The translations under genes and the position numbers were made by a program. From the NCBI GenBank assembly GCA_002694855.1, contig NZNL01000002.1, positions 1-7,974 of the forward strand: DNA of 7,974 nt, written 5' to 3'. The stretch's first letter is position 1; every line of letters starts with the position of its first letter. The DNA is from Gammaproteobacteria bacterium (GTDB lineage: Bacteria; Pseudomonadota; Gammaproteobacteria; Pseudomonadales; Pseudohongiellaceae). The notes under the pieces are model-generated. The model had not been told where the DNA came from and made no database searches. It was given only the letters and a program-made list of their open reading frames with translations. This document shows, one piece after another, positions 6,555-7,974 of the stretch.

Positions 6555-6583
6555 TTGATTAGGGCCCGCAAAATCCCTATAAT
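6555..6583 (+). promoter_or_regulatory. Sigma70 promoter of the ATP synthase operon
   Basis: TTGATT (6555-6560) and a perfect TATAAT (6578-6583) with exactly 17 bases between, followed by a GC-rich GCGCG discriminator. Transcription should start near 6590. It is the strongest promoter in the window and sits in the 3' flank of parB, just before atpI. Confidence 0.75.
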
Positions 6584-6631
6584 GCGCGTGCTTTGGTGAT
6601 CACTGCTGCAAAATTAAGGTGTTTTTTACAG

Positions 6632-6681
6632 ATGTTTTGGGTGTCGGGCTCAATAAAAAGCCAATCAAAAAAGTCAGGTTT

Positions 6682-6685
<4 letters not shown>
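6632..6685 (+). CDS. Possible leader peptide upstream of atpI
   Basis: A 17-codon frame (MFWVSGSIKSQSKKSGL) starts at ATG 6632, 10 bases after AAGGTG (6616-6621), a fair Shine-Dalgarno. Its TGA (6683-6685) overlaps a GTG (6682-6684) in the atpI frame as GTGA, the arrangement typical of translational coupling. It is the only ATG between the promoter and the AtpI core. It may be chance; no homology is recognised. Confidence 0.3.

Positions 6686-7974
<1,289 letters not shown>

Overview
The window is a chromosomal replication-origin neighbourhood of a gammaproteobacterium. The gene order mnmE, mnmG, (glycosylase-like gene), rsmG, parA, parB, atpI, atpB is the classic gammaproteobacterial origin cluster. 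The protein sequences (for example the GIGKS form of the MnmG loop and the AtpI style) look closest to the Pseudomonas/Cellvibrionales side of the class. Base composition is moderate and no mobile elements are visible. I cannot name the genus. All genes lie on the + strand.

Layout: 1-1037 is the 3' three quarters of mnmE, cut by the window start. 1038-1426 is a 389-base non-coding region that looks like oriC. It has six candidate DnaA boxes, two of them perfect to TTATNCACA, and an extremely AT-rich, G-free unwinding element on the mnmG side, the same polarity as in E. coli. 1427-4026 holds mnmG and, 8 bases later, a divergent DNA-3-methyladenine glycosylase I-like gene. rsmG follows at 4075-4716. 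parA and parB (4773-6518) are separated by a short gap that contains a GC-rich inverted repeat. A near-ideal sigma70 promoter (TTGATT-N17-TATAAT) at 6555-6583 begins the ATP synthase operon: atpI (start ambiguous; a short leader ORF may be coupled to it) and atpB, which runs off the right edge.

How they work together: MnmE and MnmG form one complex that modifies U34 of certain tRNAs, RsmG methylates 16S rRNA, ParA/ParB segregate the newly copied origin, and AtpI/AtpB belong to the F1Fo ATP synthase. This is housekeeping DNA. I found no clear undescribed system. The items most worth a second look are the origin's architecture, the glycosylase-like gene that has lost the catalytic Glu and zinc ligands of classical Tag, the hairpin in the mnmG leader, and the possible GTGA-coupled leader peptide before atpI.
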